A stretch of 64,000 bases of DNA from positions 57,054-121,053 of the forward strand of contig CAZQQN010000003.1 of assembly GCA_964595485.1 (NCBI GenBank), given 5' to 3'. Source of the DNA: CAZQQN01 sp964595485. GTDB taxonomy: Bacteria > Bacteroidota > Bacteroidia > CAILMK01 > CAYYUA01. Shown one piece after another: positions 27,789 through 37,137 of the stretch. A model generated the notes under the pieces. It ran no database searches. It saw nothing but the letters and a program-made list of their open reading frames with translations, and was not told the origin of the DNA. The translations under genes and the position numbers were made by a program. The first letter of the stretch is position 1. Each line of letters starts with the position of its first letter.

Positions 27789-29624
27789 ATGCAAAAGCCC
27801 TTCATTCTGGATGCGGCATTTCGTGTGAATCGACTCTTAACCTCATCTCAAAGCAGATGGCTTAAGGGGTTTGTGGCGTTGAGCTTCTTAGCCAGCTTGC
27901 TTGAAGTAGTGGGTTTGGCATCCATCGTTCCTTATGTTTTGATGGTAGCTAAGCAAGGTTTCATCCAGGAGACACCATTTTTGCAAAATCTTTATGATTG
28001 GTTGCCCGTATCGAGTAAGCAAGGTTTTTTGCTTGTACTTTTATTAGCCATATTAGGGTTATTCATTATCAAAAATGCCTTTAGTATTTTTGTTGAATAC
28101 ATTCAAAGCCGCTTTGCTTTCAATACGGCCACGCATTTTGCTGAACGACAAGCCCTTTATTTCTTGTCCAGGGATTTTTTATTTCATCAGCAGACCAGTA
28201 ATCACGAAGTGTTGAATAAAGGGAAGACCATCCCGTTTTTATTCGGCTTTAATGTTTTACTGAAACTCATTAATTTCATCGGGGATGCGCTTATAGCCAT
28301 ATTGATTTTAGGCATTATCTTGTATGTGGATGCTTGGATTTTCCTGGCCATGGGACTGGTTTTATCGCCTATTATCCTGTTCGGCTACCAAAAAACGAAA
28401 GGTAAAATTCGTGAATGGGGAGATAGGCGTAATGCGTATCAACCTGCGGCCAATGCGGGTATTTTTCAAATAAGTCAAGCTTTCCCGGTTATTAAACTTT
28501 ATAATAAGGAGCGGTTCTTTCTGGAGCGATTTGTTCATTACCAGGATGAAATTCATCAAATGTCCAGGAATATTGCTGTATTCTCTGGGCTTTCACGGAA
28601 ATTTTTGGAAATAGGTGCTATCCTGGGTATTGTGGCTATCGCCCTCTACACCATTGCCATTGGCATGGGTTCACAGCAATTATTCTTTTTTTTAAGTCTT
28701 TATGCGACCGCTTCTTACAAGCTCTTGCCCACCCTGGGGCGTTTGTTTGATACCACCTTAACCATTAAGGCCCATTTATTTACCGTTGAATCACTTGAAG
28801 CCAACTCCCCTCCTGTTACTGGCTTTAAGGAGCTTGAGGAATCCAAAGGTAGCCAGCCACTGAGTTTCTCGGAAAAGGTTCAACTTAAAGGCGTTCATTT
28901 TAAGTACCCTGACTCGAGTGAATCAGTCCTGGAAGAACTGGATTGGGTCATCCCAAAACAGCATATAGTAGGAATAGCGGGTAAATCTGGTGATGGTAAG
29001 TCGACTCTTGTCAATGTACTCATGCAGCTGCTGAAACAGGATAAAGGAGCGTTGTGGGTAGATCAACATAAAATCGATGATACCAACCGCAAAACTTGGC
29101 AGCAAAAGCTGGGTATCGTTTACCATCAGAATTTTTTATTGACCGCCTCATTGGCTGAAAACATTGCTTTTGCCGAAAAGCCAGCATCTATTGACAAAGA
29201 TCGGTTAGAAGAAGCCATTCATTTAGCTGGTCTTAAAGCTTTTAAAGATGAGCTTCCTGCTGGATTGAAAACCCCAATCAAAGAAGAGGGGCAACAAATT
29301 TCTGAGGGTCAGAAACAGCGCATTGCCATAGCTAGGGCGCTTTACAGGGATGCGGAGGTATTAATTTTTGATGAAGCTACCAGCGCCTTGGACGCCAAAA
29401 CCGAAAACATTATACTGGAATCGGCACAAACATTGCGTGAAAGGGGTAAAACCATTGTGCTGGTCAGCCACCGGTTAAGTACCCTCCGCATATGTGATAA
29501 AATCAATGTAATAGCAAATGGAAGTTTGAGTTCACCGATGGATTGGGAAGAATTAAAAGCCTACTACCAATCTTTAGAGAACCAAAGTGCTGGCGAGAAG
29601 AAAGAAAAGGAGCGTTTTCAATGA
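27789..29624 (+). CDS. ABC transporter, fused permease and ATPase (exporter type)
   Basis: A 611-residue half-transporter with about six membrane helices (residues 25-325) and an ATPase domain (about 365-600). Walker A is AGKSGDGKSTLV with Lys404; the signature is QQISEGQKQRIAIARAL (SEGQ for SGGQ); Walker B is VLIFDEATSALD; the switch is LVSHRL. It resembles PglK/MsbA-type exporters of lipids or lipid-linked glycans. Its stop overlaps the start of a CpsB/YwqE-type tyrosine phosphatase (ATGA), which suggests a role in surface polysaccharide export. The exact substrate is inferred only from this context. Confidence 0.9.
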   Translation: MQKPFILDAAFRVNRLLTSSQSRWLKGFVALSFLASLLEVVGLASIVPYVLMVAKQGFIQETPFLQNLYDWLPVSSKQGFLLVLLLAILGLFIIKNAFSIFVEYIQSRFAFNTATHFAERQALYFLSRDFLFHQQTSNHEVLNKGKTIPFLFGFNVLLKLINFIGDALIAILILGIILYVDAWIFLAMGLVLSPIILFGYQKTKGKIREWGDRRNAYQPAANAGIFQISQAFPVIKLYNKERFFLERFVHYQDEIHQMSRNIAVFSGLSRKFLEIGAILGIVAIALYTIAIGMGSQQLFFFLSLYATASYKLLPTLGRLFDTTLTIKAHLFTVESLEANSPPVTGFKELEESKGSQPLSFSEKVQLKGVHFKYPDSSESVLEELDWVIPKQHIVGIAGKSGDGKSTLVNVLMQLLKQDKGALWVDQHKIDDTNRKTWQQKLGIVYHQNFLLTASLAENIAFAEKPASIDKDRLEEAIHLAGLKAFKDELPAGLKTPIKEEGQQISEGQKQRIAIARALYRDAEVLIFDEATSALDAKTENIILESAQTLRERGKTIVLVSHRLSTLRICDKINVIANGSLSSPMDWEELKAYYQSLENQSAGEKKEKERFQ

Positions 29625-30361
29625 ACTGGTTTAAAAGCCTTTTTAGCAAGCAAGCATTAGTAACTTTTAAGGATATACCGATTACAGTGGATATTCATTC
29701 GCACCTGTTACCAGGTTTAGATGATGGAGCGCAAACAATCGATGAATCCTTAGATTTGATTGAACGTCTGCAATCATTGGGTTATAAAAAATTAATAACA
29801 ACCCCGCATGTAATGGGGGATTTTTACAAAAATTCCCCGACTGATATACAGGCAGCATTGGATGAATTAAGGCAAGCTGTTGCTGAACAAGGGATGGATG
29901 TTGAAATTAGTGCTGCGGCTGAATATTACTTTGATGAGTGGCTGTTGGATAAAGTCAAAAATGGGGATGTCGTATCTTTTGGCGATCATTACTTGTTGAT
30001 CGAAACATCCTTCATGAATCGCCCTAATCAATTGTTAGACGCATTTTTTCAGATAAAGCTTAATGGATATAAACCTGTTTTTGCCCATCCTGAAAGGTAT
30101 ATCTATTTGTATGAAGATTTTGAGCGGTACAAAGAGATATATGAAAAAGGCGTTTATTTTCAGATCAACCTGAACTCATTAACGGGGTATTATTCACCAG
30201 GCGCTAAGGAAATGGCAGAAACGTTAATAAAGAATGACATGGTGGATTTTGTAGGGACCGATGCTCATAGAGCCAACCACGTTCAACTTTTGAATGAGGT
30301 TACCGAAAAGAAAATTTTCAACAAGCTTAAGGACCTGGATCTTCTTAATGAAACCTTATAG
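29621..30361 (+). CDS. PHP-type tyrosine-protein phosphatase (CpsB/CapC/YwqE family)
   Basis: The protein is 246 residues from the ATG at 29621, which overlaps the ABC exporter stop as ATGA. The frame runs upstream to 29543, but the family start fits MNWFKSLF. PHP-domain metal ligands are seen: TVDIHSHLLPGLDDGA, TTPHVMGDF, EYYFDEWL, FAHPERY and VGTDAHRANH. These manganese-dependent phosphatases remove phosphate from tyrosine kinases (Wzc/CpsD type) that control polysaccharide assembly. No bacterial tyrosine kinase gene is in the window. Coupling to the exporter suggests joint regulation of a surface glycan. Confidence 0.92.
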   Translation: MNWFKSLFSKQALVTFKDIPITVDIHSHLLPGLDDGAQTIDESLDLIERLQSLGYKKLITTPHVMGDFYKNSPTDIQAALDELRQAVAEQGMDVEISAAAEYYFDEWLLDKVKNGDVVSFGDHYLLIETSFMNRPNQLLDAFFQIKLNGYKPVFAHPERYIYLYEDFERYKEIYEKGVYFQINLNSLTGYYSPGAKEMAETLIKNDMVDFVGTDAHRANHVQLLNEVTEKKIFNKLKDLDLLNETL

Positions 30362-30425
30362 CCTATCCTTTAATGAAGATGTGGGGTTGGTTTAACCCGT
30401 TAAAATTGACTTAAAACCAAAACTT

Positions 30426-31130
30426 ATGCGCATTGATATCATAACCCTTTTTCCTGGCATGTTTGAAGGCTTCCTGGAGCAATCTATTCTTAAAAGGGCT
30501 CAGGAGAAAGGATTGGTAACCATTCAGCTACATGATCTCAGGGAGTACGGTATAGTTAGTGGAAATCGGAAAGAGGTGGATGATTATGCATTTGGTGGAG
30601 GGGCTGGAATGGTTTTGTTGGTAGAGCCAATTGTTAAGTGCATTGAAGGCTTAAAAGCCGAACGCTCTTATGATGAGGTAATATTTTTGACACCCGATGG
30701 GGAAGAACTTGATCAAAGAAAAGTCAATGCCATTTCGCTTAATCAGAATATAATCTTGCTTTGTGGACGTTATAAGGGTATTGACCAAAGAGTGCGTGAC
30801 CACTATATAACCCGGGAGTTATCGGTTGGTGATTTTGTCCTGTCCGGAGGCGAAATTGCAGCGGCAGCCTTAACGGATGCATTAGTCCGGGTAATACCGG
30901 GTGTTTTGTCAGATGAATCTTCAGCGCTTTCTGATTCCTTTCAAGACGGGCTCTTGGATGCTCCAAGCTACTCAAGGCCGAAAAATTATCGTGGTTTGGA
31001 AGTACCGGAGGTATTATTATCCGGTAACCATAAGAAAATAGCGGAATGGCGATATGATGAGGCGCTAAAAAAAACACGTCAAAGAAGGCCTGATTTGCTG
31101 AAGGATGAAGATGGCAATTCGGACCCTTAA
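30426..31130 (+). CDS. trmD: tRNA (guanine-N1)-methyltransferase TrmD
   Basis: A 234-residue SPOUT methyltransferase that methylates G37 next to the anticodon and prevents frameshifting. Family signatures are complete: MRIDIITLFPGMF, DDYAFGGGAGMVLL, FLTPDGEELDQ, LCGRYKGIDQRV, SVGDFVLSGGEIAA and SRPKNYRGLEVPEVLLSGNH. Downstream is rplS, as in the common rpsP-rimM-trmD-rplS order, but rpsP and rimM are absent here and 333 bp with a separate promoter separates trmD from rplS. Confidence 0.97.
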   Translation: MRIDIITLFPGMFEGFLEQSILKRAQEKGLVTIQLHDLREYGIVSGNRKEVDDYAFGGGAGMVLLVEPIVKCIEGLKAERSYDEVIFLTPDGEELDQRKVNAISLNQNIILLCGRYKGIDQRVRDHYITRELSVGDFVLSGGEIAAAALTDALVRVIPGVLSDESSALSDSFQDGLLDAPSYSRPKNYRGLEVPEVLLSGNHKKIAEWRYDEALKKTRQRRPDLLKDEDGNSDP

Positions 31131-31463
31131 TAGCTTTCCTTCCTTGAAGGGTAAACTTACAGTCATGAATTGAGAACTTCGTAAAGCTTTATAGCAGCAG
31201 TGCTTATCCATCTTTTTGCTAAGGTTCCTTTGCTTAAAATTGAATGGCCTATATGCGATCTTCATTGACGGGTTTTAGGCCGGTAATGAAAATGTATGAT
31301 AAATTGTTACCAAAAGAGAACTGTGGTGAAACAGGCGAAATTGAGCCGGATTTTTTAGGCTATTAACGCGTTTTCTCAAAAATCCCTACGCAAAAACTTG
31401 AAAAAAAGTTAAAAAGCCCTAAGTTTGTAAGTCGTTTTTTGAAAGGGAAAAAAGCTTATAGCC
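31131..31463. other. Intergenic region trmD-rplS
   Basis: 333 bp. It holds the rplS promoter at 31398-31427. No ORF, RNA or terminator is apparent in 31131-31390. Confidence 0.5.
31398..31427 (+). promoter_or_regulatory. rplS promoter, Bacteroidota -33/-7 type
   Basis: TTG (31398-31400), a 19-bp spacer and TAAGTTTG (31420-31427) match the consensus exactly. The start would be about 30 nt before the rplS ATG. Confidence 0.85.
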
Positions 31464-31811
31464 ATGGAAGACTTCATAAATTCCGTCCAGAAAGATCAAA
31501 TGCGTGATGATCTCCCCACCTTCACACCAGGTGATACCATTACTGTTCAGTACTTGATTCGGGAAGGTGGTAAAGAACGCAGCCAACCATTCCAAGGTAT
31601 CGTTATAAAAGAATCCGGAATCGGGTTAAATTATACTTTTACTGTTAGGAAGGTATCCGAAGGGGTTGGTGTTGAACGAATTTTCCCCTACCACTCCCCG
31701 AGGATCAAAACCATAGAGGTTAACAAACAAGGTAAAGTAAGACGTAACAAATTGTTTTACATTCGTGGCAGGAGTAAAAAGCAAACCAGAATTAAAGAAA
31801 GAAGGGTTTAA
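31464..31811 (+). CDS. rplS: 50S ribosomal protein L19
   Basis: A 115-residue bL19, which sits at the 30S-50S interface. Recognised from FTPGDTITVQYLIREG, RSQPFQGIVIKESG, FTVRKVSEGVGVERIFPYHSPRI and the basic C-terminus RRNKLFYIRGR. Normal length. It has its own promoter and terminator and so appears monocistronic, in contrast to the operon arrangement with trmD in many bacteria. Confidence 0.97.
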   Translation: MEDFINSVQKDQMRDDLPTFTPGDTITVQYLIREGGKERSQPFQGIVIKESGIGLNYTFTVRKVSEGVGVERIFPYHSPRIKTIEVNKQGKVRRNKLFYIRGRSKKQTRIKERRV

Positions 31812-31852
31812 GTCTATTAGTAAGCCCTTTTTTTAACAATAAAAAGCTTATC

Positions 31853-31888
31853 AAAAGAGACTGGTTGTAAAATCAGTCTCTTTTTTTT
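31853..31888 (+). terminator. rplS terminator
   Basis: AAAAGAGACTG and CAGTCTCTTTT form a perfect 11-bp stem with a 10-nt loop, followed by eight T. It starts 42 bp after the rplS stop. Confidence 0.92.
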
Positions 31889-32069
31889 GATAGGGTTGAT
31901 CCTAATGCTTCCAAAAGACTGAATGTTTGTTTTGTCGCTATTACCGTTGACGAATGATCTACCGATGGATTTCTGTCCAGCAGCATTTAAACAAAGGGGT
32001 AGTTCCTTTTATTATTCCCCCTGAACGATTAACTTTGAAAAGTGAATACTTTAAAGCGGGACTCGCCAG

Positions 32070-34322
32070 ATGGAGGATTACCTATCTCACCTTAATGAAG
32101 CTCAGAAGGAAGCGGTACAGCATAAAGATGGCCCTTTAATGATCATAGCCGGTGCTGGTTCCGGTAAAACCCGCGTGATCACCTATCGTATTGCGCATTT
32201 AATGGCTACAGGGGTGGACCCTTTCAATATTCTTTCCCTAACATTTACGAATAAGGCAGCTCGCGAAATGCGAGAGCGAATAGAGGGGATTATTGGCACT
32301 GAGGCGCGAAATATCTGGATGGGTACTTTTCATTCTGTTTTTGCTAAAATACTCAGGATAGAAGGCTATAAACTGGGTTATCCCTCGCACTTCACTATTT
32401 ACGATACCGATGATTCCAAAAATTTGATCAAAACCCTCGTAAAAGAGGAGGGCTTGGATCCTAAGCTATATAAGCCCAACATGGTTTATGGTCGTATTTC
32501 TTTTTCGAAGAATAATTTCATTGGACCTAAGGAATACAACGAAGACGAACAACAGCAAGCTGAAGACATAGCTGCCGGACGCCCTAAATTAGGTCGCTTG
32601 TACGAACTTTATACCAAGCGTTGTTTCCGGGCAGGCGCAATGGATTTTGATGATTTGCTGATCAATACCTACAAATTATTTGATCAATATCCTGATGTTC
32701 TTAACAAATACCAACAAAAATTCCGGTACGTGCTGGTGGACGAGTACCAAGATACCAATTTTGTTCAGTACCTGATTGTTAAAAAGTTGGCTGCTGTCAA
32801 TCGAAATTTATGTGTGGTGGGAGATGATGCGCAAAGTATTTATGCTTTCCGGGGTGCTAACATTCAAAATATTCTGAATTTCGAAGAGGATTACCCTGAA
32901 CTCACGGTTTACAAACTGGAAAAAAATTACCGGTCCACCAAGAATATTGTAGAAGCGTCTTCCCATATCATAAAGTATAACCAGGAACAGCTTCAAAAAA
33001 ACCTTTATACAGAAAATTCAACCGGGTCTAAAATTAAGGTGTTCAAAGCCAATTCAGATACCGAGGAAGGGCATTTGGTTGCGCAGAATATTTTTGAGGA
33101 GAAGATGCAGCATCAGCTCACCAATGATAACTTTGCCATACTGTATAGGACCAATGCTCAATCCCGGTCTTTTGAGGAAGCTTTGCGCAAACTCAGTATT
33201 CCCTATCAAATAATCGGTGGTTTATCTTTTTACCAAAGGAAAGAAATCAAAGACTTGTTGGGTTATTTTCGTCTGGCGTTAAACCCCAATGACGAGGAAG
33301 CCCTGAAGCGTGTCATCAATTACCCCGCGAGAGGAATAGGTAAAACCACATTGGACAAGCTGGTTGTGACAGCTAGTGAGCATGGTGTTAGCCTCTGGGA
33401 AGTCATTAACAACGTATCAAAATATATCAGTGGCGCCAGGGTTCAGAAAGCTGTCGATAGGTTTGCCAATATGATCAAGACCTTCGGCATCGAGATTAAG
33501 GACAAAAATGCCTACGATGCAGGGATGTTCATTGCCAAAAATTCTGGTATCCTAAAAGCCATTGATGAGGACACAACCACTGAAGGTAAAAGCCGGAAAG
33601 AGAACGTTGAAGAGCTGCTGGCTGCCATGAAAGAATTTACGGAGAATTCTGAATATGAAGATGTGTCACTTGGGGCATTTATGGAGGATGTGGCCCTTAT
33701 CACGGATATGGATAACAAGGATACTTCACAGGACAAAGTTACCTTAATGACCGCTCATGGTGCTAAAGGTCTTGAATTTTCCTATGTTTATGTAGTGGGT
33801 TTAGAGGAAAATTTATTTCCATCTCAAATGGCCCTTCAGGAACGTTCAGACTTGGAAGAGGAAAGGCGGCTTTTTTACGTGGCTGTTACGAGGGCTCAGC
33901 AAAAGTTAACCCTGTCTTATGCTACCTCACGCTTTCGCTGGGGTAAGTTGGTTTATTGTGAGCCCAGCCGTTTCATAGAAGAGATTGACCCTAAATATTT
34001 GGAGTATGACGTTGAAATGGCTGAAGCGCAGCAAGCTTCGGTTGGGGAAGATAATAAAACAGGTGCTTTGGACCATTTGACAAAAAAAACATCCGGTAAT
34101 AAAAAAGTAGCCCCTCACAAACCCTCACCTGATTTTGAACCGGAAGATCTTTCGGGATTGGACGAGGGTATGGAAGTGGAACACAGTCGCTTTGGGTTTG
34201 GTACGGTAGAGCAAATCGATGGGGCTGATCAAAACCGGAAAGCAGTGATTCAGTTCAAAGATCATGGCGAAAAACGCATTTTATTGAAATACGCCAAAAT
34301 GAAAATATTGCGGGATCAATAA
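32070..34322 (+). CDS. UvrD/PcrA-type ATP-dependent DNA helicase
   Basis: A 750-residue superfamily 1A helicase, 3'-5' on DNA, working in repair and removal of stalled complexes. Motifs in order: Q motif (LNEAQKEAV), Walker A GAGSGKT (Lys33), TFTNKAAREM, VDEYQDTNFVQY, GDDAQSIYAFRGA, TAHGAKGLEF and RRLFYVAVTRAQQKL. The C-terminus has the Tudor-like PcrA segment, VEHSRFGFGTVEQIDG. Size and tail fit PcrA better than RecB-type helicases. It is followed 32 bp later by the DUF4290 gene. Confidence 0.94.
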   Translation: MEDYLSHLNEAQKEAVQHKDGPLMIIAGAGSGKTRVITYRIAHLMATGVDPFNILSLTFTNKAAREMRERIEGIIGTEARNIWMGTFHSVFAKILRIEGYKLGYPSHFTIYDTDDSKNLIKTLVKEEGLDPKLYKPNMVYGRISFSKNNFIGPKEYNEDEQQQAEDIAAGRPKLGRLYELYTKRCFRAGAMDFDDLLINTYKLFDQYPDVLNKYQQKFRYVLVDEYQDTNFVQYLIVKKLAAVNRNLCVVGDDAQSIYAFRGANIQNILNFEEDYPELTVYKLEKNYRSTKNIVEASSHIIKYNQEQLQKNLYTENSTGSKIKVFKANSDTEEGHLVAQNIFEEKMQHQLTNDNFAILYRTNAQSRSFEEALRKLSIPYQIIGGLSFYQRKEIKDLLGYFRLALNPNDEEALKRVINYPARGIGKTTLDKLVVTASEHGVSLWEVINNVSKYISGARVQKAVDRFANMIKTFGIEIKDKNAYDAGMFIAKNSGILKAIDEDTTTEGKSRKENVEELLAAMKEFTENSEYEDVSLGAFMEDVALITDMDNKDTSQDKVTLMTAHGAKGLEFSYVYVVGLEENLFPSQMALQERSDLEEERRLFYVAVTRAQQKLTLSYATSRFRWGKLVYCEPSRFIEEIDPKYLEYDVEMAEAQQASVGEDNKTGALDHLTKKTSGNKKVAPHKPSPDFEPEDLSGLDEGMEVEHSRFGFGTVEQIDGADQNRKAVIQFKDHGEKRILLKYAKMKILRDQ

Positions 34323-34354
34323 GATTATTTTTGAAAATAGTAAATCCCTGATTT

Positions 34355-35014
34355 ATGGAGTATAACTCACAGCTACCGAGACTTATTCTACCAGAGCATG
34401 GTAGGAATATTCAGCGGATGGTGAATTACGCGAAAGACATTGATGACCGGGAAACGCGAAACCAGGCTGCTGCTACTATAGTGAAGATAATAGCCAATAT
34501 GAATCCGCAATACAAGGATCAGAGTGAATTCATTCACAAAGTATGGGATCAGCTTCACATCATGGCTGATTTTGAATTAGATGTGGATAGCCCTTACCCG
34601 CCTCCTAAAAAGGAGGAGATCATGAGAAAACCTGAAAGGCTCGATTATCCTACCCATGATATCCAATTTAAACACTATGGCAAGAATATAGAGTTGATGA
34701 TCGAAAAGGCGCTTGATATGGAATCAGGCCCGTCTAAGGATTTTTTTGTTAATGCCATAGCCAGTTACATGAAAATGGCTTATCGGAAATGGAACGATGA
34801 AAAAGTATCAGAGCAGGTGATCCTGAATCATTTAGAAGAACTCTCAGGCGGTAAGCTTAAACTGGATAGCATTGTGGATCTTAACAAAAACTTTGATCCC
34901 GGCTCGCAAAAGCAACAAAAAAGTGGTAACCAGCGTCATCAAGGCGGCAAACAAAATCAAAAAGGATTTAAAGGGCCCAAAAACCGGAATAATAAAAAGA
35001 ACCGAAAGAACTAA
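34355..35014 (+). CDS. DUF4290 domain protein
   Basis: A 219-residue protein of a family confined largely to Bacteroidota. The helical domain covers about residues 1-175 with conserved PEHGRNIQRMVNYA, NMNPQYKD, VWDQLHIMADFELDVDSPYP and HYGKNIELMI. The last 40 residues are a basic Asn/Gln/Lys/Gly-rich tail (GGKQNQKGFKGPKN) that may bind nucleic acid, which is only an inference. It is followed 9 bp later by murA, an adjacency common in the phylum, so it is co-transcribed with a peptidoglycan gene. Function unknown. Confidence 0.9.
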   Translation: MEYNSQLPRLILPEHGRNIQRMVNYAKDIDDRETRNQAAATIVKIIANMNPQYKDQSEFIHKVWDQLHIMADFELDVDSPYPPPKKEEIMRKPERLDYPTHDIQFKHYGKNIELMIEKALDMESGPSKDFFVNAIASYMKMAYRKWNDEKVSEQVILNHLEELSGGKLKLDSIVDLNKNFDPGSQKQQKSGNQRHQGGKQNQKGFKGPKNRNNKKNRKN

Positions 35015-35023
35015 TCCTCTCTA

Positions 35024-36352
35024 ATGGAAGCTTTTGAGATAAATGGCCCGGTTAGCCTTGATGGAACTATTGAGCCTCAGGGTGCTAAAAATGAGGCCCT
35101 ACAGGTCATCTGCGCTACGCTAATGACTGACGATAAAGTAACCATCCGGAACATCCCTGCCATTAGTGACGTCTTAAGGCTCATTGATATTTTGAGAGGT
35201 TTGAATGTAGAGATCAAGCAGATTGACGATCATTCATACGAATTTTGCGCTGCCAATATTGACCTTGACTATTTAGAATCCGAGACCTTCTTTAATTTAG
35301 GAAGTTCCCTGAGGGGATCGGTCATGCTTTTAGGTCCCTTGCTTGCCCGTTACGGAACTGGGCTTATTCCCCGACCGGGGGGAGATAAAATCGGCAGAAG
35401 GCGATTAGATACCCACTTCATGGCCCTTGAAAAACTAGGTGCTACGTTCTCTTACGATCCTGACCGAGAGTGCTTTGACGTAAAAACAAAACGATTAAAG
35501 GCGAATTTCATTTTCCTGGATGAACCTTCCGTTACTGGTACAGCGAATGCTTTAATGGCAGCCGCTATGGCGGAAGGTGAAACAACTATTTACAATGCTG
35601 CCTGCGAGCCTTATCTTCAGCAGTTGGGTCGTTTGATCAATCAAATGGGCGGCCATGTGAACGGTATTGGTACTAATCAACTAATAGTGCAGGGTAGTAA
35701 CCGATTGGGTGGTGGCGATCATACATGCCTTCCGGATATGATAGAGGTTGGCAGTTTCCTTGGCTTAGGTGCCATGACCCAATCCAATATGGTTATCAAA
35801 AATGCTGGGTTGGATCATTTGGGTCAAATTCTCACTATGTTCCAAAAGTTAGGAGTTCAGCTATCGATACAGGGTGATGATATCCATCTTCCCAAAGGTC
35901 AGAATTACGAGGTAGAAACCTATCTTGATGGTTCTATTTTGACCGTTTCCGATGGTCCCTGGCCACAGATCACCCCGGATCTCTTAAGTATTGCATTGGT
36001 AGTAGCTACTCAGGCGAAAGGCAATGTGCTTATTCATCAAAAAATGTTTGAAAGCCGTTTATTTTTTGTTGACAACCTTATTGAAATGGGGGCACAGGTT
36101 ATTTTATGTGATCCCCACAGGGCCACTGTTATGGGCTTAGGCAGGAATCATCCCTTGAGGGGGATCAAGGTCCGTTCACCAGATATACGGGCTGGGGTGG
36201 CTTTATTAATTGCTGCACTTTCTGCAGAAGGGAACAGTATCATTTACAATGTTGATCAGATTGACAGAGGGTATGAAAATATAGACAACCGATTGAATGC
36301 TTTAGGCGCTGGAATTCAGCGCTACAGTGCTGAGTTTACATGGAAAGTTTGA
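35024..36352 (+). CDS. murA: UDP-N-acetylglucosamine 1-carboxyvinyltransferase MurA (Asp active-site type)
   Basis: A 442-residue MurA, which adds enolpyruvate from PEP to UDP-GlcNAc, the first committed step of peptidoglycan synthesis. Conserved are GAKNEALQ (Lys22), LGSSLRGSVMLLGPLLAR and PDMIEVGSFLG. The loop that carries Cys115 in E. coli (GGCxIGxRPxDxH) reads GGDKIGRRRLDTH here, with Asp121 in place of Cys. The enzyme should still be active but insensitive to fosfomycin, as with other Asp-type MurA. It lies 9 bp after the DUF4290 gene. Confidence 0.96.
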   Translation: MEAFEINGPVSLDGTIEPQGAKNEALQVICATLMTDDKVTIRNIPAISDVLRLIDILRGLNVEIKQIDDHSYEFCAANIDLDYLESETFFNLGSSLRGSVMLLGPLLARYGTGLIPRPGGDKIGRRRLDTHFMALEKLGATFSYDPDRECFDVKTKRLKANFIFLDEPSVTGTANALMAAAMAEGETTIYNAACEPYLQQLGRLINQMGGHVNGIGTNQLIVQGSNRLGGGDHTCLPDMIEVGSFLGLGAMTQSNMVIKNAGLDHLGQILTMFQKLGVQLSIQGDDIHLPKGQNYEVETYLDGSILTVSDGPWPQITPDLLSIALVVATQAKGNVLIHQKMFESRLFFVDNLIEMGAQVILCDPHRATVMGLGRNHPLRGIKVRSPDIRAGVALLIAALSAEGNSIIYNVDQIDRGYENIDNRLNALGAGIQRYSAEFTWKV

Positions 36353-36405
36353 AAAATACTGAACCTTAAAAGCTCATATAGTCATTAAAATCAAGAAATA
36401 TTATT

Positions 36406-36978
36406 TTGGACCAGGGTATCAAACATATCTATTACGGCTTGGGTAAAAATAAGGTCAGGTTAGGTTTTTTCCTATGCCTATTATTATTTCTTTTTCAGGG
36501 TTTTACCTTCAAACCGATTAATGGTGGAGGTGGGATTGAAAAAGGTGATAAAGCACCGGAAATAACGTTAAAAAACCTGGAAGGTGAGGAAATCAGCTTA
36601 CAAACCCTTGAAGGCAAACTTGTACTTGTTTACTTTTGGGCATCCTGGTGTAAACCGAGTTGCCAAAAAAGGATTCTTAAATTTGAAAAGCTTTTTAAAA
36701 AGTATCAAAATGCCTCTTTTAAAACTGCAGATGAGGGTTTTAAGGTTTACTCCATTTCTCTTGATACAAAGAGAAAGCGGTGGAAAAAAGCATCAAAAGA
36801 GTTAGAAATTCCCTGGAAAACTAATATGAGCGATCTCAAAGGTTGGGACTCCAAAGCCGTTAGTCAGTTTGGTGTTGGAGCCATTCCAAGGTCTTTTTTG
36901 GTAAATGGAGAGGGGGTTGTAGAAGCTGTTAATGTAAGTAAAGGTTTATCCGCAATCCTGGAAAAGCGGAAGAAATAA
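36406..36978 (+). CDS. TlpA-like thioredoxin-fold protein with CKPSC motif
   Basis: A 190-residue membrane-anchored or exported protein (hydrophobic segment about residues 19-34) with a TlpA/ResA-type thioredoxin domain: GDKAPEITLKNLEG, LVLVYFWASWC, then a cis-Pro region in GVGAIPRSFLV. The usual WCxPC motif is replaced by WCKPSC: Cys82 and Cys86 are separated by three residues, and Ser occupies the second Cys position. The DNA reads TGT AAA CCG AGT TGC, so this is not a misreading. No ATG is available near the N-terminus and an in-frame stop is at 36379, so the TTG at 36406 is the likely start. Role is probably thiol-disulfide chemistry in the periplasm, but normal oxidoreductase activity is doubtful. 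Confidence 0.82.
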   Translation: MDQGIKHIYYGLGKNKVRLGFFLCLLLFLFQGFTFKPINGGGGIEKGDKAPEITLKNLEGEEISLQTLEGKLVLVYFWASWCKPSCQKRILKFEKLFKKYQNASFKTADEGFKVYSISLDTKRKRWKKASKELEIPWKTNMSDLKGWDSKAVSQFGVGAIPRSFLVNGEGVVEAVNVSKGLSAILEKRKK

Positions 36979-37137
36979 ATGATTAAACCAATTCTGCCGT
37001 TGTAAAAAGCACCCTTCCTGAATAGGAAGGAATTTTTCTTTCAGAAGGTTATTACATGAAATCAGCTAAGTTGTCATTTTGTCGGAGTAAAGGCTTGGCA
37101 ATGTATTTGATGAAGGGTGAAAAAAAATTTGTGGAAA

